A DNA stretch of 64,000 nucleotides from Streptomyces fradiae ATCC 10745 = DSM 40063 (GCF_008704425.1 NZ_CP023696.1:3884501-3948500); one strand, 5' to 3'; shown: positions 26,931 through 36,169, counted from the first letter of the stretch. Notes: a model not told the origin generated them from the letters alone. A program made the numbers and translations.

Positions 26931-27418
26931 GACTCCCTTTCCCCCCGCGGGCGCCTGGATGCTGAGCTGCCCTCGGAAATACCTGCTGCGCGCAGATGTG
27001 CGCCAGCAGAGCATGGACCATCTTCACGTTTTCGTCACCCGTGTTCCGCCGGGAACCGCTCGTACGGAGATTGCGTCTCTTCTGCGGCGCCCGGCACATG
27101 CGGCGGCGCCGGTTCCGGGGCCAGGCCCGAAGGAAACCCCCATAGCGAGGGAAAACACCCCAGGTGAGAGGTGTTTTCATCACCTCGGCGGCGATATCGA
27201 AGCTTGATCCTCATCACGCCCGCTTCACCGCGGCCGCCCTCGTACACCCCATCAGTTCCCTTTGTAGGCATAGCAGTTCATTCAGTCGGTGATTGATGTC
27301 ACAGCTCGCCCGCGGCAGTGGATTTCACATTCACGCCCCCTGCACAATCACCGGGCTATTTGTCGTTTTCCCTGCGGCCCCCCGTCTCTCGCGGTCCGCG
27401 GTGGAAGTGGGGGGTTTC
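26931..27418. other. Divergent intergenic region of the FG-GAP and RHS genes
   Basis: The 488-bp region holds two divergent promoters. It is locally less GC-rich (about 27000-27400) than the flanks and has overlapping inverted repeats at 27151-27186. I see no convincing small gene; the short ORFs here lack coding bias. Confidence 0.6.
27151..27186. promoter_or_regulatory. Overlapping inverted repeats, candidate operator
   Basis: GAAAACACC (27151-27159) and GGTGTTTTC (27170-27178) are a perfect 9-bp inverted repeat with a 10-nt spacer. Overlapping it, GAGGTG (27168-27173) and CACCTC (27181-27186) form a second one. They are mutually exclusive as hairpins. The position midway between divergent starts suggests an operator for a shared regulator. 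Confidence 0.5.
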
Positions 27419-30400
27419 ATGTCCTCGTCCGATGCGGGACGCGCCTTCGGCGTGCCCGAAAACGTCCTGGCGCGTTTCACGCGGTATCCCGGCGGGGCGC
27501 GACGCCGTGCCGGGCGCACGGCGCGCGCCCGGCGCCTGGGCATCGTGCTGTCCGCCGTCCTCTCGGCGACCCTGCTGCCCGCCGAGGCATGGGCCATCGC
27601 GCCCCCGGCGCCGCGCACCGGTCCGACCCTGGACGCCCTCCAGCAGGAGGAGGAGGTCGATCCGGACCCGGCCGCCATGGAAGAGCTGGACGACTGGGAC
27701 GGTGGGCCGGTCGAGCCCCCGGCCGACTACACCCCCACCGAGGTCACGCCTCCCACCGGCGGCACCGCCCCGGTGCCGCTGGACAGCGCGGGCGAGGAAC
27801 TGGTCCCGGCCGGGACCCTGCCCGTGCGCATCGGCCAGGCGTCCCCCACCGAGGAGGACCCGGCACCCCCGGCACCCAGCGGCACGTGGGACGTCACCGT
27901 GGAGCCCCGCGCCACCACCGAGGCGGCCGCCGTGGACGGCGCCATCATCAAGCTCACCCCGCCCGCGAGCGGCTCCACACCGGTCGACGTGGAACTCGAC
28001 TACGGCCGGTTCGAGGACCTGTTCGGCACCGAGTGGTCCTCCCGGCTCAAGCTGACGCAGCTCCCGGAGTGCTTCCTCACGACGCCCGAACTGGAGGAGT
28101 GCGGCACCCCCATCACCATCCCGACGAGCAACGACCCGGCCACCGGGACGGTCCGGGCCACCGTCGACCCGGCCGACGGGCAGCCGCAGGGCCTGGCCGC
28201 GCAGTCGGGCGGCGGTCCCGCCGTCCTCGCCGCGACCGACTCGGCGTCCGGCGCCGGCGGCACGTACAAGGCGACCTCCCTCTCGGCCACCGGCTCCTGG
28301 ACGGCCGGCGGCAGCGGCGGCGGCTTCTCCTGGTCGTATCCGCTCACCATCCCGGACACCCCGGCCGGCCCCGCGCCGAAGATCTCCCTGTCGTACTCCT
28401 CCCAGTCCGTCGACGGCCGCACCTCCGTCGCCAACGGCCAGGCGTCGTGGATCGGCGACGGCTGGGACTACCACCCCGGCTTCGTCGAGCGCCGCTACCG
28501 CTCCTGCAACGACGATCGCTCCGGCACCCCGAACAACGACAACGGTGCGGACAAGGAGAAGTCCGACCTGTGCTGGGCGAGCGACAACGTCGTGATGTCG
28601 CTCGGCGGCTCCACCACCGAACTCGTCCGCGACGACACGACCGGCAGGTGGGTCGCGCAGAACGACACCGGTGCCCGGATCGAGTACAAGGACAAGGACG
28701 GCGGTGCCCTGGCCGCCCAGACCGCCGGCTACGACGGTGAGCACTGGGTCGTCACCACCCGCGACGGAACCCGCTACTGGTTCGGCCGCAACACCCTCCC
28801 CGGCCGCGGCGCCCCCACGAACTCCGCCCTCACCGTCCCCGTCTTCGGCAACCACACCGGCGAGCCCTGCCACGCCGCCACCTACGCCGCCTCCTCCTGC
28901 ACCCAGGCGTGGCGCTGGAACCTCGACTACGTCGAGGACGTCCACGGCAACGCGATGGTCGTCGACTGGAAGAAGGAGCAGAACCGGTACGCGAAGAACG
29001 AGAAGTTCAAGGCGGCTGTCTCCTACGACCGCGACGCGTATCCGACGCAGATCCTCTACGGCCTGCGCGCCGACGACCTGGCGGGCCCGCCCGCCGGCAA
29101 GGTCGTCTTCCACGCCGCCCCGCGCTGCCTCGAAAGCGCGGCCACCTGCTCCGAAGCCAAGTTCGAGTCCAAGAACTACGCGGACAAGCAGCCCTGGTGG
29201 GACACACCGGCCACCCTGCACTGCAAGGCCGGTGACGAGAACTGCTACGTCACCTCGCCGACGTTCTGGAGCCGCGTCCGCCTGTCGGCGATCGAGACGC
29301 AGGGTCAGCGCACGCCCGGCTCGACGGCGCTGTCCACGGTCGACCGCTGGACCCTGCACCAGTCGTTCCCGAAGCAGCGCACCGACACCCACCCGCCGCT
29401 CTGGCTGGAGTCGATCACCCGCGTGGGCTTCGGCCGGCCGGACGCCTCCGGCAACCAGTCGAGCAAGGCCCTCCCGGCGGTGACCTTCCTGCCCAACAAG
29501 GTCGACATGCCGAACCGCGTGCTGAAGAGCACGACGGACCAGACGCCCGATTTCGACCGCCTGCGCGTCGAGGTCATCCGCACGGAGACCGGCGGCGAGA
29601 CCCATGTGACGTACTCCGCCCCCTGCCCCGTCGGCGGCACCCGCCCCACCCCGGCGTCCAACGGCACCCGCTGCTTCCCGGTCCACTGGTCCCCCGACCC
29701 GGCGGCCTTCTCCGACGAGAACCTGGACAAGAGCGGCTACGAGCCGCCCCTCGAGTGGTTCAACAAGTACGTCGTCACCAAGGTCACCGAGATGGACCTC
29801 GTGGCGGAGCAGCCCAGCGTCGAGACCGTCTACACCTACGAGGGCGACGCCGCCTGGGCGAAGAACACCGACGAGTACGGCAAGCCCGCCCTGCGCACCT
29901 ACGACCAGTGGCGCGGCTACGCGAGCGTCGTCACCCGCACGGGCACCACGGCCAACACCGGCGCCGCCGACGCCACCGAGCAGTCCCAGACCCGCACCCG
30001 GTACTTCCGCGGCATGTCCGGCGACGCGGGCCGCGCCAAGGTGCACGTCACGCTCACGGACGTGACCGGCACCGCGACCACCGTCGAGGACCTGCTCCCG
30101 TACCAGGGCATGGCCGCCGAGACCCTCACGTACACCAAGGCGGGCGGCGACGTCGCCGCCCGCGAGCTGGCCTTCCCCTACAGCAGGAAGACCGCCTCCC
30201 GCGCCCGCCCCGGCCTCCCCGCCCTGGAGGCGTACCGCACGGGCACGACGCGCACGGACTCCATCCAGCACATCAGCGGCGACCGGACGCGCGCCGCTCA
30301 GAACCACACCACATACGACGACGCGTACGGCCTGCCCACCCAGACCTACTCGCTGACACTCTCGCCGAACGACTCCGGCACCCTTGTCGCCGGTGACGAG

Positions 30401-33400
30401 CGGTGCACCGTCACGACGTACGTCCACAACACCGCCGCGCACATCATCGGCCTCCCCGACCGCGTCCGCGCCACGACGGGCGACTGCGCCGCCGCGCCGA
30501 ACGCCACCACCGGCCAGATCGTCTCCGACAGCCGCACCGCGTACGACGCGCTCGGCGCCTTCGGCACGGCCCCGGTCAAGGGCCTGCCGGTCCAGGTGGA
30601 CACGATCTCCGGCGGCGGCACGAGCTGGATCACCTCGGGGCGCACGGAGTACGACGCGCTGGGCCGCGCGACCAAGGTCACCGACGCGGCGGGCAACTCC
30701 ACCACGACCACGTACAGCCCGGCGACCGGCCCCGCGTTCGAGGTCACCGTGACCAACGCGGCTGGTCATGCCACGACCACCTCGTCCGATCCCGGGCGCG
30801 GTTCCGCACTCGTCGTCACGGACGTCAACGGACGCAAGACGACCAACACCTATGACGAACTCGGCCGCATCACCGGCGTCTGGTCGCCGTCGCGGCCGGT
30901 GAACCAGGACGCGTCGGCGCGGTTCTCGTACCAGATCGAGGACAACAAGCCTCCGGCGGTACACACCCGCGTCCTGCGCGACGCGGGCACGTACGAGGAC
31001 TCCATCACCCTCTACGACGGCTTCCTCCGCCCCCGCCAGACCCAGCGCGAGGCGCTGGGCGGCGGCCGGATCGTCACCGAGACCCTCTACAACGCCAACG
31101 GCACCGCGAAGGAGGTGCGCGGCGGCTACCTTGCGGAGGGCGAACCCCGGTCTGAGCTGTTCATACCGCTGTCCCTCACGCAGGTGCCGAGCTCGACGAA
31201 GACCGCCTACGACGGGCTCGGCCGACCTGTCAGGACGACCACCCTCCACGAAGGCATCCCGCAGCACGCGGCCACAGCGGCCTACGGCGGCGACTGGGAG
31301 CTGACCCGCACAGGGATGTCGGCCGACGGCACAACCCAGCTCCTCGGCAGTCGTGCCACGAAGGCGGAGACAGACGCCCTCGGTCGTCCGTCCCGCATCC
31401 GGCACTTCACGACCCAGAACGTGTCCGCGGAGAGCATCGACACCGCCTACGCCTACGACGCCCGCGGCCACCTCGCCGAGGTGAAGGACGCCAAGCAGAA
31501 CGCCTGGACGTACACGTACGACGCCCGCGGCCGTATGACCTCGTCCACCGACCCCGACACGGGTGTCGCGTACTTCGGCTACAACGCGCTGGACCAGCAG
31601 GTCTGGTCGAAGGACAACCAGGGCCGCCTGCAGTACACCACGTACGACGTCCTGGGAAGGCAGACGGAGCTCCGGGAGGACTCCGCGACCGGCCCGCTGG
31701 TGGCGAAGTGGACCTTCGACACCCTGCCGGGCGCCAAGGGCCAGCCCGTGGCGGCGACCCGCTACAACGACGGCGCCGCGTTCACCAGCGAGGTCACCGG
31801 CTACGACACCGGGTACCGCCCGACCGGCAGCAGGATCACCATCCCCAGCACCCCGATGACCACGGGCCTCGCCGGCACGTACACGTACGCCAGTACCTAC
31901 ACCCGGTCCGGGAAGGTCCAGTCCGTCGACCTGCCCGCGACGCCCGGCGGGCTCGCCGCGGAGAAGGTGATCACCCGCTACGACGGCGAGGACTCGCCCA
32001 CCACGGTGTCGGGCCTGGCCTGGTACACGGCCGACACCTTCCTCGGTGTGTACGGCGAGGTGCTGCGCACGGCGTCGGGCGAGGCCCCGCGCCGGGTGTG
32101 GACGACCAACGTCTACGACGAGCACACCGGTCGCCTCGTCAAGACGACGGCGGACCGCGAGACCGCACCGCACCCCGTCTCGGCCACCACCTACCGCTAC
32201 GACACCGTCGGCAACATCACGTCCATCAACGAGCAGCGGCCCACGGGCACCGAGGAGCAGTGCTTCTCGTACGACCCGATGGGGCGCCTCGTCCACGCCT
32301 GGACGGACGACAACAGCGCCGTCTGCCCCCGGACGTCCACGGCACCGGGCGCCGGCCCGGCCCGCGCCGACGTCTCGGCCGGTGTCGACGGCGGCGGCTA
32401 CTGGCACTCGTACGCGTTCGACGAGATCGGCAACAGGACAAGCATGACCGTCCACGACCGCACCAACGCGGCCCTGGACGACACGTACACGTACACGACC
32501 GGCAAGGCGCTGGGAGACGGCACCCAGCGGGTCCAGCCGCACACCCTCACCCAGGTCGACGCGGTCGTCAACGAGCCCGGCTCGACGGTCCGGTCCCAGT
32601 CGACCTACGCCTACGACGCGTCCGGCAACACCACCCAGCGGGTCATCGGGGGTGACACACAGACCCTGACCTGGGACCGCCGCAACAAGCTGACGTCCGT
32701 CGACACCAACAACGACGGCACACCGGACGTGAAGTACCTGTACGACGCGTCGGGCAACCGCCTGGTCGAGGACGACGGCACCACGCGCACCCTCTTCCTC
32801 GGCGAGGCCGAGATCGTCGTCGACACGGCCGGCCAGGCCCTGGACGCGCGCCGCTACTACAGCAGCCCCGGCGCCCCGACGACGGTCCGCACGACCGGCG
32901 GCAAGACCACGGGCCACAAGCTGACCGTCATGCTGTCGGACCACCACAGCACGGCGACGACCTCGGTCGAGCTGACCGACACCCAGCCGGTCACCCGCCG
33001 CCGCTTCGACCCGTACGGCAACCCCCGCGGCACCGAGCCGACCACCTGGCCCGACCGCCGCACCTACCTGGGCGTCGGCATCGACGACCCCGCCACGGGC
33101 CTGACCCACATCGGCGCCCGCGAATACGACGCATCGACGGGCCGCTTCATCTCCGCCGACCCGATCATCGACTTCTCGGACCCGCTTCAGATGAACGGGT
33201 ACACCTACGCGAACGGCAACCCGATAACGTACGCGGACCCCACCGGCCTCAAGGTCGCCGAGTGCGGCATGGGTGAGCTGTCCTGCAGGGACAACGGCAC
33301 GAGAGTGGTGGGCACGGGCCCCAAGGACCCTGGTCCCGCTACGCCGACGTTCGAGCTTCCGAGCGGCCGGACGGTAGAGGTGGCCCCGAACGGGGACTCG

Positions 33401-34570
33401 GTGGCGGTCGATGGCGTCTACGTTCCCACCCATCAGCAGCTCATCGACGAGTTCTCGTGGGCGAGTTCCGAGCACACCTACGGCTATGACCTGAAGTTGT
33501 GGACCCGCAGCCAGTGCACGGTCGGTGCCGGTGAGCACAACATGAGCTTCTGCCACACCGCCGCACAGATGGGCTGGATGGGAGAGACACGAGTCGAGGT
33601 CGACCTGCTCGACGTCATCGGTGCCCGGGACGTGATCGACTGCGCGGGTGGCTCAGGGGAAGCCTGCAAGCGGGCCACCGCCGACGCCGCCGTCAGCGCA
33701 GCGACAGGCGGGACGGCGAAGCTCGGGAGGATGGCCTTCAAGGTCCTCAAGGCGGCGTTCAAGAAGGGCGACTCCGTACCGATCGCCTGTCTTACCAACC
33801 TCGCCAAGAAGCACAGCTTCCCCGCGGGGACCCAGGTAGAGCTTGCAGACGGAACCGAGAAGCCCATCGAAGAAGTGGAGATGGGCGACAAGGTCCTCGC
33901 TACGGACCCCGAGACAGGCGTAACGACGGTCGAGACGGTAATGGCGACCATCTACACGTCGACGGACAAGACCTACGTCGACATATCAGTCGCCACTCCT
34001 GACGGCGTCGAGTTCCTGACCACAACCGACCACCATCCCTTCTGGTCCGAGTCTGACCGAGCCTGGGTGGACGCAGGGGACCTCACCCCGGGAACCACCC
34101 TGCGAACCAGCCACGGCGATCAGGTCGAGATCAAGTCGGTCCGGGTCTACAACAAGGAGCAGGACACCTACAACCTGACGGTCGCAGACGTCCACACGTA
34201 CTATGTGCTGGCGGGGGCGACGCCGGTCCTCGTTCACAACAGCAACTGCCCTACCGGGAAGTTGTCGGATCGGCTCCCGCAGGGGATGTCGAGGCACTTC
34301 GTGAATGCCTATGACGACATCAGGGCTGGGAGGGGCGTTCCTCAGACGGATCCTGCCACCGGCGCACAGAAGGTATTCCAAGGCAAGGCGACGCACGAGA
34401 AGCGCTGGGCGGGTGCGCTGGAGTATCGAGTTCCTGGATCTAAGGGCGACAGTGCTCGGATTCTAGCGAAGACCTTGCCTGATGGCCGGATGGTGATGGG
34501 GTGGACGAACGACCACTACAAGACGATCAAGCCCTTCAGTGCGCCCCACTTCCCTGACTCTGGGTGGTAG
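27419..34570 (+). CDS. RHS/YD-repeat polymorphic toxin with Hint domain and barnase-like C-terminal RNase
   Basis: A 2383-residue secreted or surface toxin. The ATG at 27419 gives a long signal-like N-terminus (basic ~30-40, hydrophobic ~41-60, ending AEAWA). An N-terminal beta-rich part is followed by many YD repeats (YDALGRATKVTD, YDELGRITGV, YDARGRMTSSTD, YDTVGNITSI). The RHS core ends in YDASTGRFISADPI (from ~1902) and NGNPITYADPTGL. A pretoxin Hint domain spans ~2133-2274: SFPAGTQVELADGT, TTDHHPFW, and terminal VLVHN before Ser2275. The tip (2275-2383) resembles barnase/RNase Sa: GALEYRVPGS, SARIL and WTNDHYKT supply Glu2335, Arg2347 and His2366. The Glu-His spacing of 31 equals that of RNase Sa. 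A barstar gene follows. Confidence 0.93.
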   Translation: MSSSDAGRAFGVPENVLARFTRYPGGARRRAGRTARARRLGIVLSAVLSATLLPAEAWAIAPPAPRTGPTLDALQQEEEVDPDPAAMEELDDWDGGPVEPPADYTPTEVTPPTGGTAPVPLDSAGEELVPAGTLPVRIGQASPTEEDPAPPAPSGTWDVTVEPRATTEAAAVDGAIIKLTPPASGSTPVDVELDYGRFEDLFGTEWSSRLKLTQLPECFLTTPELEECGTPITIPTSNDPATGTVRATVDPADGQPQGLAAQSGGGPAVLAATDSASGAGGTYKATSLSATGSWTAGGSGGGFSWSYPLTIPDTPAGPAPKISLSYSSQSVDGRTSVANGQASWIGDGWDYHPGFVERRYRSCNDDRSGTPNNDNGADKEKSDLCWASDNVVMSLGGSTTELVRDDTTGRWVAQNDTGARIEYKDKDGGALAAQTAGYDGEHWVVTTRDGTRYWFGRNTLPGRGAPTNSALTVPVFGNHTGEPCHAATYAASSCTQAWRWNLDYVEDVHGNAMVVDWKKEQNRYAKNEKFKAAVSYDRDAYPTQILYGLRADDLAGPPAGKVVFHAAPRCLESAATCSEAKFESKNYADKQPWWDTPATLHCKAGDENCYVTSPTFWSRVRLSAIETQGQRTPGSTALSTVDRWTLHQSFPKQRTDTHPPLWLESITRVGFGRPDASGNQSSKALPAVTFLPNKVDMPNRVLKSTTDQTPDFDRLRVEVIRTETGGETHVTYSAPCPVGGTRPTPASNGTRCFPVHWSPDPAAFSDENLDKSGYEPPLEWFNKYVVTKVTEMDLVAEQPSVETVYTYEGDAAWAKNTDEYGKPALRTYDQWRGYASVVTRTGTTANTGAADATEQSQTRTRYFRGMSGDAGRAKVHVTLTDVTGTATTVEDLLPYQGMAAETLTYTKAGGDVAARELAFPYSRKTASRARPGLPALEAYRTGTTRTDSIQHISGDRTRAAQNHTTYDDAYGLPTQTYSLTLSPNDSGTLVAGDERCTVTTYVHNTAAHIIGLPDRVRATTGDCAAAPNATTGQIVSDSRTAYDALGAFGTAPVKGLPVQVDTISGGGTSWITSGRTEYDALGRATKVTDAAGNSTTTTYSPATGPAFEVTVTNAAGHATTTSSDPGRGSALVVTDVNGRKTTNTYDELGRITGVWSPSRPVNQDASARFSYQIEDNKPPAVHTRVLRDAGTYEDSITLYDGFLRPRQTQREALGGGRIVTETLYNANGTAKEVRGGYLAEGEPRSELFIPLSLTQVPSSTKTAYDGLGRPVRTTTLHEGIPQHAATAAYGGDWELTRTGMSADGTTQLLGSRATKAETDALGRPSRIRHFTTQNVSAESIDTAYAYDARGHLAEVKDAKQNAWTYTYDARGRMTSSTDPDTGVAYFGYNALDQQVWSKDNQGRLQYTTYDVLGRQTELREDSATGPLVAKWTFDTLPGAKGQPVAATRYNDGAAFTSEVTGYDTGYRPTGSRITIPSTPMTTGLAGTYTYASTYTRSGKVQSVDLPATPGGLAAEKVITRYDGEDSPTTVSGLAWYTADTFLGVYGEVLRTASGEAPRRVWTTNVYDEHTGRLVKTTADRETAPHPVSATTYRYDTVGNITSINEQRPTGTEEQCFSYDPMGRLVHAWTDDNSAVCPRTSTAPGAGPARADVSAGVDGGGYWHSYAFDEIGNRTSMTVHDRTNAALDDTYTYTTGKALGDGTQRVQPHTLTQVDAVVNEPGSTVRSQSTYAYDASGNTTQRVIGGDTQTLTWDRRNKLTSVDTNNDGTPDVKYLYDASGNRLVEDDGTTRTLFLGEAEIVVDTAGQALDARRYYSSPGAPTTVRTTGGKTTGHKLTVMLSDHHSTATTSVELTDTQPVTRRRFDPYGNPRGTEPTTWPDRRTYLGVGIDDPATGLTHIGAREYDASTGRFISADPIIDFSDPLQMNGYTYANGNPITYADPTGLKVAECGMGELSCRDNGTRVVGTGPKDPGPATPTFELPSGRTVEVAPNGDSVAVDGVYVPTHQQLIDEFSWASSEHTYGYDLKLWTRSQCTVGAGEHNMSFCHTAAQMGWMGETRVEVDLLDVIGARDVIDCAGGSGEACKRATADAAVSAATGGTAKLGRMAFKVLKAAFKKGDSVPIACLTNLAKKHSFPAGTQVELADGTEKPIEEVEMGDKVLATDPETGVTTVETVMATIYTSTDKTYVDISVATPDGVEFLTTTDHHPFWSESDRAWVDAGDLTPGTTLRTSHGDQVEIKSVRVYNKEQDTYNLTVADVHTYYVLAGATPVLVHNSNCPTGKLSDRLPQGMSRHFVNAYDDIRAGRGVPQTDPATGAQKVFQGKATHEKRWAGALEYRVPGSKGDSARILAKTLPDGRMVMGWTNDHYKTIKPFSAPHFPDSGW

Positions 34571-34590
34571 TAGGCGGAAGTGAATGCAAT

Positions 34591-34633
34591 GGAGAGTCCG
34601 GGGAGGCCGCCATCAGGCTTCCCCGGACTCTCC
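34591..34633. terminator. Strong hairpin between toxin and immunity genes
   Basis: GGAGAGTCCGGGGA (34591-34604) pairs perfectly with TCCCCGGACTCTCC (34620-34633). Four further pairs extend the stem to 18 bp around a 7-nt loop. It lies 20 bp after the RHS stop and 37 bp before the immunity ATG. It should terminate RHS transcription, so the immunity gene is likely to have its own promoter. Confidence 0.75.
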
Positions 34634-34635
34634 GC

Positions 34636-34641
34636 TAGGAT
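34636..34641 (+). promoter_or_regulatory. Candidate -10 (TAGGAT) of the immunity gene
   Basis: TAGGAT lies immediately after the terminator hairpin, 29 nt before the ATG at 34671, with GGGAAGG as the ribosome binding site between. It would allow immunity expression independent of the toxin gene. No good -35 match; the spacer would fall within the hairpin. Confidence 0.4.
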
Positions 34642-34670
34642 TTGCCTGATTGGCGGCGGGAAGGTACGAG

Positions 34671-35426
34671 ATGAGTGAAAGTGGTTCGGTTATTCCGCTC
34701 TATCGCCTGGTCGAAGAAGAGTCCGGAAAGGTCATCATTGCGGCGCATGAAATCAGCGGATTCTTTGTGGAGTCCGATCGCGCACAGGTCGATGACATCT
34801 TGATTCTCGGGTCGGCGCGAGAACCGGTCCGCCTCGGGAAAGACCTGTCCGATGTGGAGCTGCGCGTGGTCAACTCGTTCGGCAAGGCGATCGGGTCGTA
34901 TTACATCGGACGGGTGGGCCTGCGCTCTATGTTCGAGGGTGAGGGCAGCACCGGGCAGGGCGGCTTTGTCGCGACCTTCTATGGCCATACCTGCCCGTAC
35001 GCCGCAGCGGAAGCGATCTGGCGTCGATGGGCTTCGGGAAGTCCGCTCGTAAAGGGGGAGTGGGTGCGACATCCCGTCGAATCGCATGATAGCTGGCTCC
35101 ATGTTGTTCAGAACTCCTGGTTCGAAACAGGGCATGCAGCTAAGAGGTACGGAGTCGGAGAGATCTGCGTAATCGATGGCAGGCAGATCCTCAGTGAAAG
35201 CAGCTTCTATTGCGCACTTGGTGAATCCGTTAATGGCCCCGGTGGATACTTTGGATCCACTCTTGACGGGCTTGCTGATTGCCTTGCGTCGTCCCGGAGT
35301 GCCAGCGCTCCGTTCAAGCTGGTGTGGGAACACTTTTCCAGTGCGCAGGAAAGGATGGGTGCCTCGCTGGCGGCATCCGCTATGGACGTTCTGCGGGAAT
35401 TCGGCGTAGAGGTGACGACCAGGTAG
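34671..35426 (+). CDS. Barstar-domain immunity protein with a novel N-terminal domain
   Basis: A 251-residue protein, probable antidote to the barnase-like tip of the RHS protein. Residues ~166-251 align with barstar: VIDGRQILSESSF (first strand and helix), GGYFGSTLDGLADCL (the inhibitory helix, with Asp199 and Asp203 matching barstar Asp35 and Asp39), FKLVWEHF, and AMDVLREFGVE. Residues 1-165 form an additional domain I do not recognise (VIPLYRLVEEESGKVIIA..., ending near WFETGH), making it about three times the length of barstar. Codons are markedly AT-richer (ATT, TAT, GAA, GTT) than in neighbours, a sign of recent acquisition. Start follows GGGAAGG. Confidence 0.85.
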   Translation: MSESGSVIPLYRLVEEESGKVIIAAHEISGFFVESDRAQVDDILILGSAREPVRLGKDLSDVELRVVNSFGKAIGSYYIGRVGLRSMFEGEGSTGQGGFVATFYGHTCPYAAAEAIWRRWASGSPLVKGEWVRHPVESHDSWLHVVQNSWFETGHAAKRYGVGEICVIDGRQILSESSFYCALGESVNGPGGYFGSTLDGLADCLASSRSASAPFKLVWEHFSSAQERMGASLAASAMDVLREFGVEVTTR

Positions 35427-35460
35427 CAGTGCTCGACTTCTGGACATTAGAAGTGCAGAT

Positions 35461-35497
35461 CTGAAGGCCCATCAGGCGATGCCTGGTGGGCCTTCAG
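35461..35497. terminator. Hairpin terminator after the immunity gene
   Basis: A 17-bp stem (35461-35477 with 35481-35497, one G-T pair) and a 3-nt loop, 35 bp after the immunity stop. It also faces the 3' end of the minus-strand integrase remnant (stop at 35529). Confidence 0.8.
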
Positions 35498-35528
35498 CGT
35501 GGGGTGACGGCAGTAGTTGACGGCAACG

Positions 35529-35845
35529 TCAACGGACGAGCGCAGTGCAGGGCGGCGGTTCGTCGCCGCCGGAGCGTCCCGTCTCGGTGATTCCCAGGGT
35601 TCCGAGTGTGGTGCTGAGGCTGTCGATGGCGTTGCGTTGGAGGCGGAGTCGGACGTGGGCGTACACCGTGGCGGTGACGCCGATGCGGGCGTGGCCGAGG
35701 AGTTCCTTGATCACGACGAGTTCGACTCCCTGCTCCAGGAGCAGGATGGCGGTTGAGTGCCTGAGGTCGTGGAAGCGGATGCGGCGGAGGCCGGCCTTGC
35801 GGAGGAGCGTGAGGAAGGTGCGGGTGAGCGTGGTGGAGCTTCAGT
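35529..35845 (-). pseudogene. Truncated tyrosine recombinase (phage/ICE integrase C-terminus)
   Basis: Only the C-terminal catalytic portion of a site-specific integrase remains. Reading on the minus strand gives LTRTFLTLLRKAGLRRI, RFHDLRHSTAILLLEQGVEL, VVIKELLGHARIGVTATVYAHV and an unrelated-looking tail to the TGA at 35529. The HxxR box (HDLRH), the LGH motif and the nucleophile Tyr (VYAHV) are intact. The frame is closed upstream by a TGA near 35846, and the N-terminal DNA-binding and core-binding domains are missing. It marks a degraded mobile element next to the toxin/immunity locus. No tRNA or att repeat is visible nearby. Confidence 0.85.
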
Positions 35846-35849
35846 GACT

Positions 35850-36149
35850 GGAGGCAGCGGGTGGGCAGGGGCGATGCGGGGCTCGGAGGCCCGGGTTTTG
35901 GTGGGCACGGGCAGGTCGGCGGGATGACCGGAGCCGGGCTCCCGGCACGGCGAGCTATCGCCTGCGACCCTCCTACGGCCGGATCGCAGGCAAGGGCCGA
36001 CCAGGGGGTCGACCCTTCACATGCGTCGCGCAGACTCACCGAGGTGGTGGTCGGCACCACCTCCGGCGAGGAGCGACGCCCCGGCGGCCCACCCTCGCGG
36101 CGGAGCCCTCCCGCGCCGGTCCCGCGCCGCTGGGCGACGCACGAGCCCG
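35850..36149. other. Non-coding tract between integrase remnant and toxin-antitoxin genes
   Basis: No gene is supported. ORFs on both strands here are compositional; the plus ORF open from 35861 is only an in-frame extension of the HigB-like gene. Probably debris of the element that left the integrase fragment. Confidence 0.45.
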
Positions 36150-36166
36150 GCCGATATGTCATCGGC
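36150..36166. promoter_or_regulatory. Inverted repeat, candidate autoregulatory operator of the TA operon
   Basis: GCCGAT (36150-36155) and ATCGGC (36161-36166) are perfect 6-bp arms with a 5-nt spacer, ending 3 bp before the toxin ATG. Operators bound by HigA-type antitoxins overlap the promoter or start in this way. Confidence 0.5.
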
Positions 36167-36169
36167 GTT

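Noticed and set aside
27356..33556. A 2066-codon open frame on the minus strand across the RHS gene
   Set aside because: It mirrors the plus-strand RHS gene, whose codon bias leaves antisense frames open; the product is low-complexity Arg/Val/Gly with no domains.
34240..34570. Whether the Hint domain is an intein within a host protein
   Set aside because: No extein continues in a matching family after it; the following 109 residues are a separate barnase-like toxin, as in pretoxin Hint proteins.
35427..35528. A tRNA or attachment site next to the integrase fragment
   Set aside because: No cloverleaf or direct repeat could be found; the inverted repeat here is a terminator stem.
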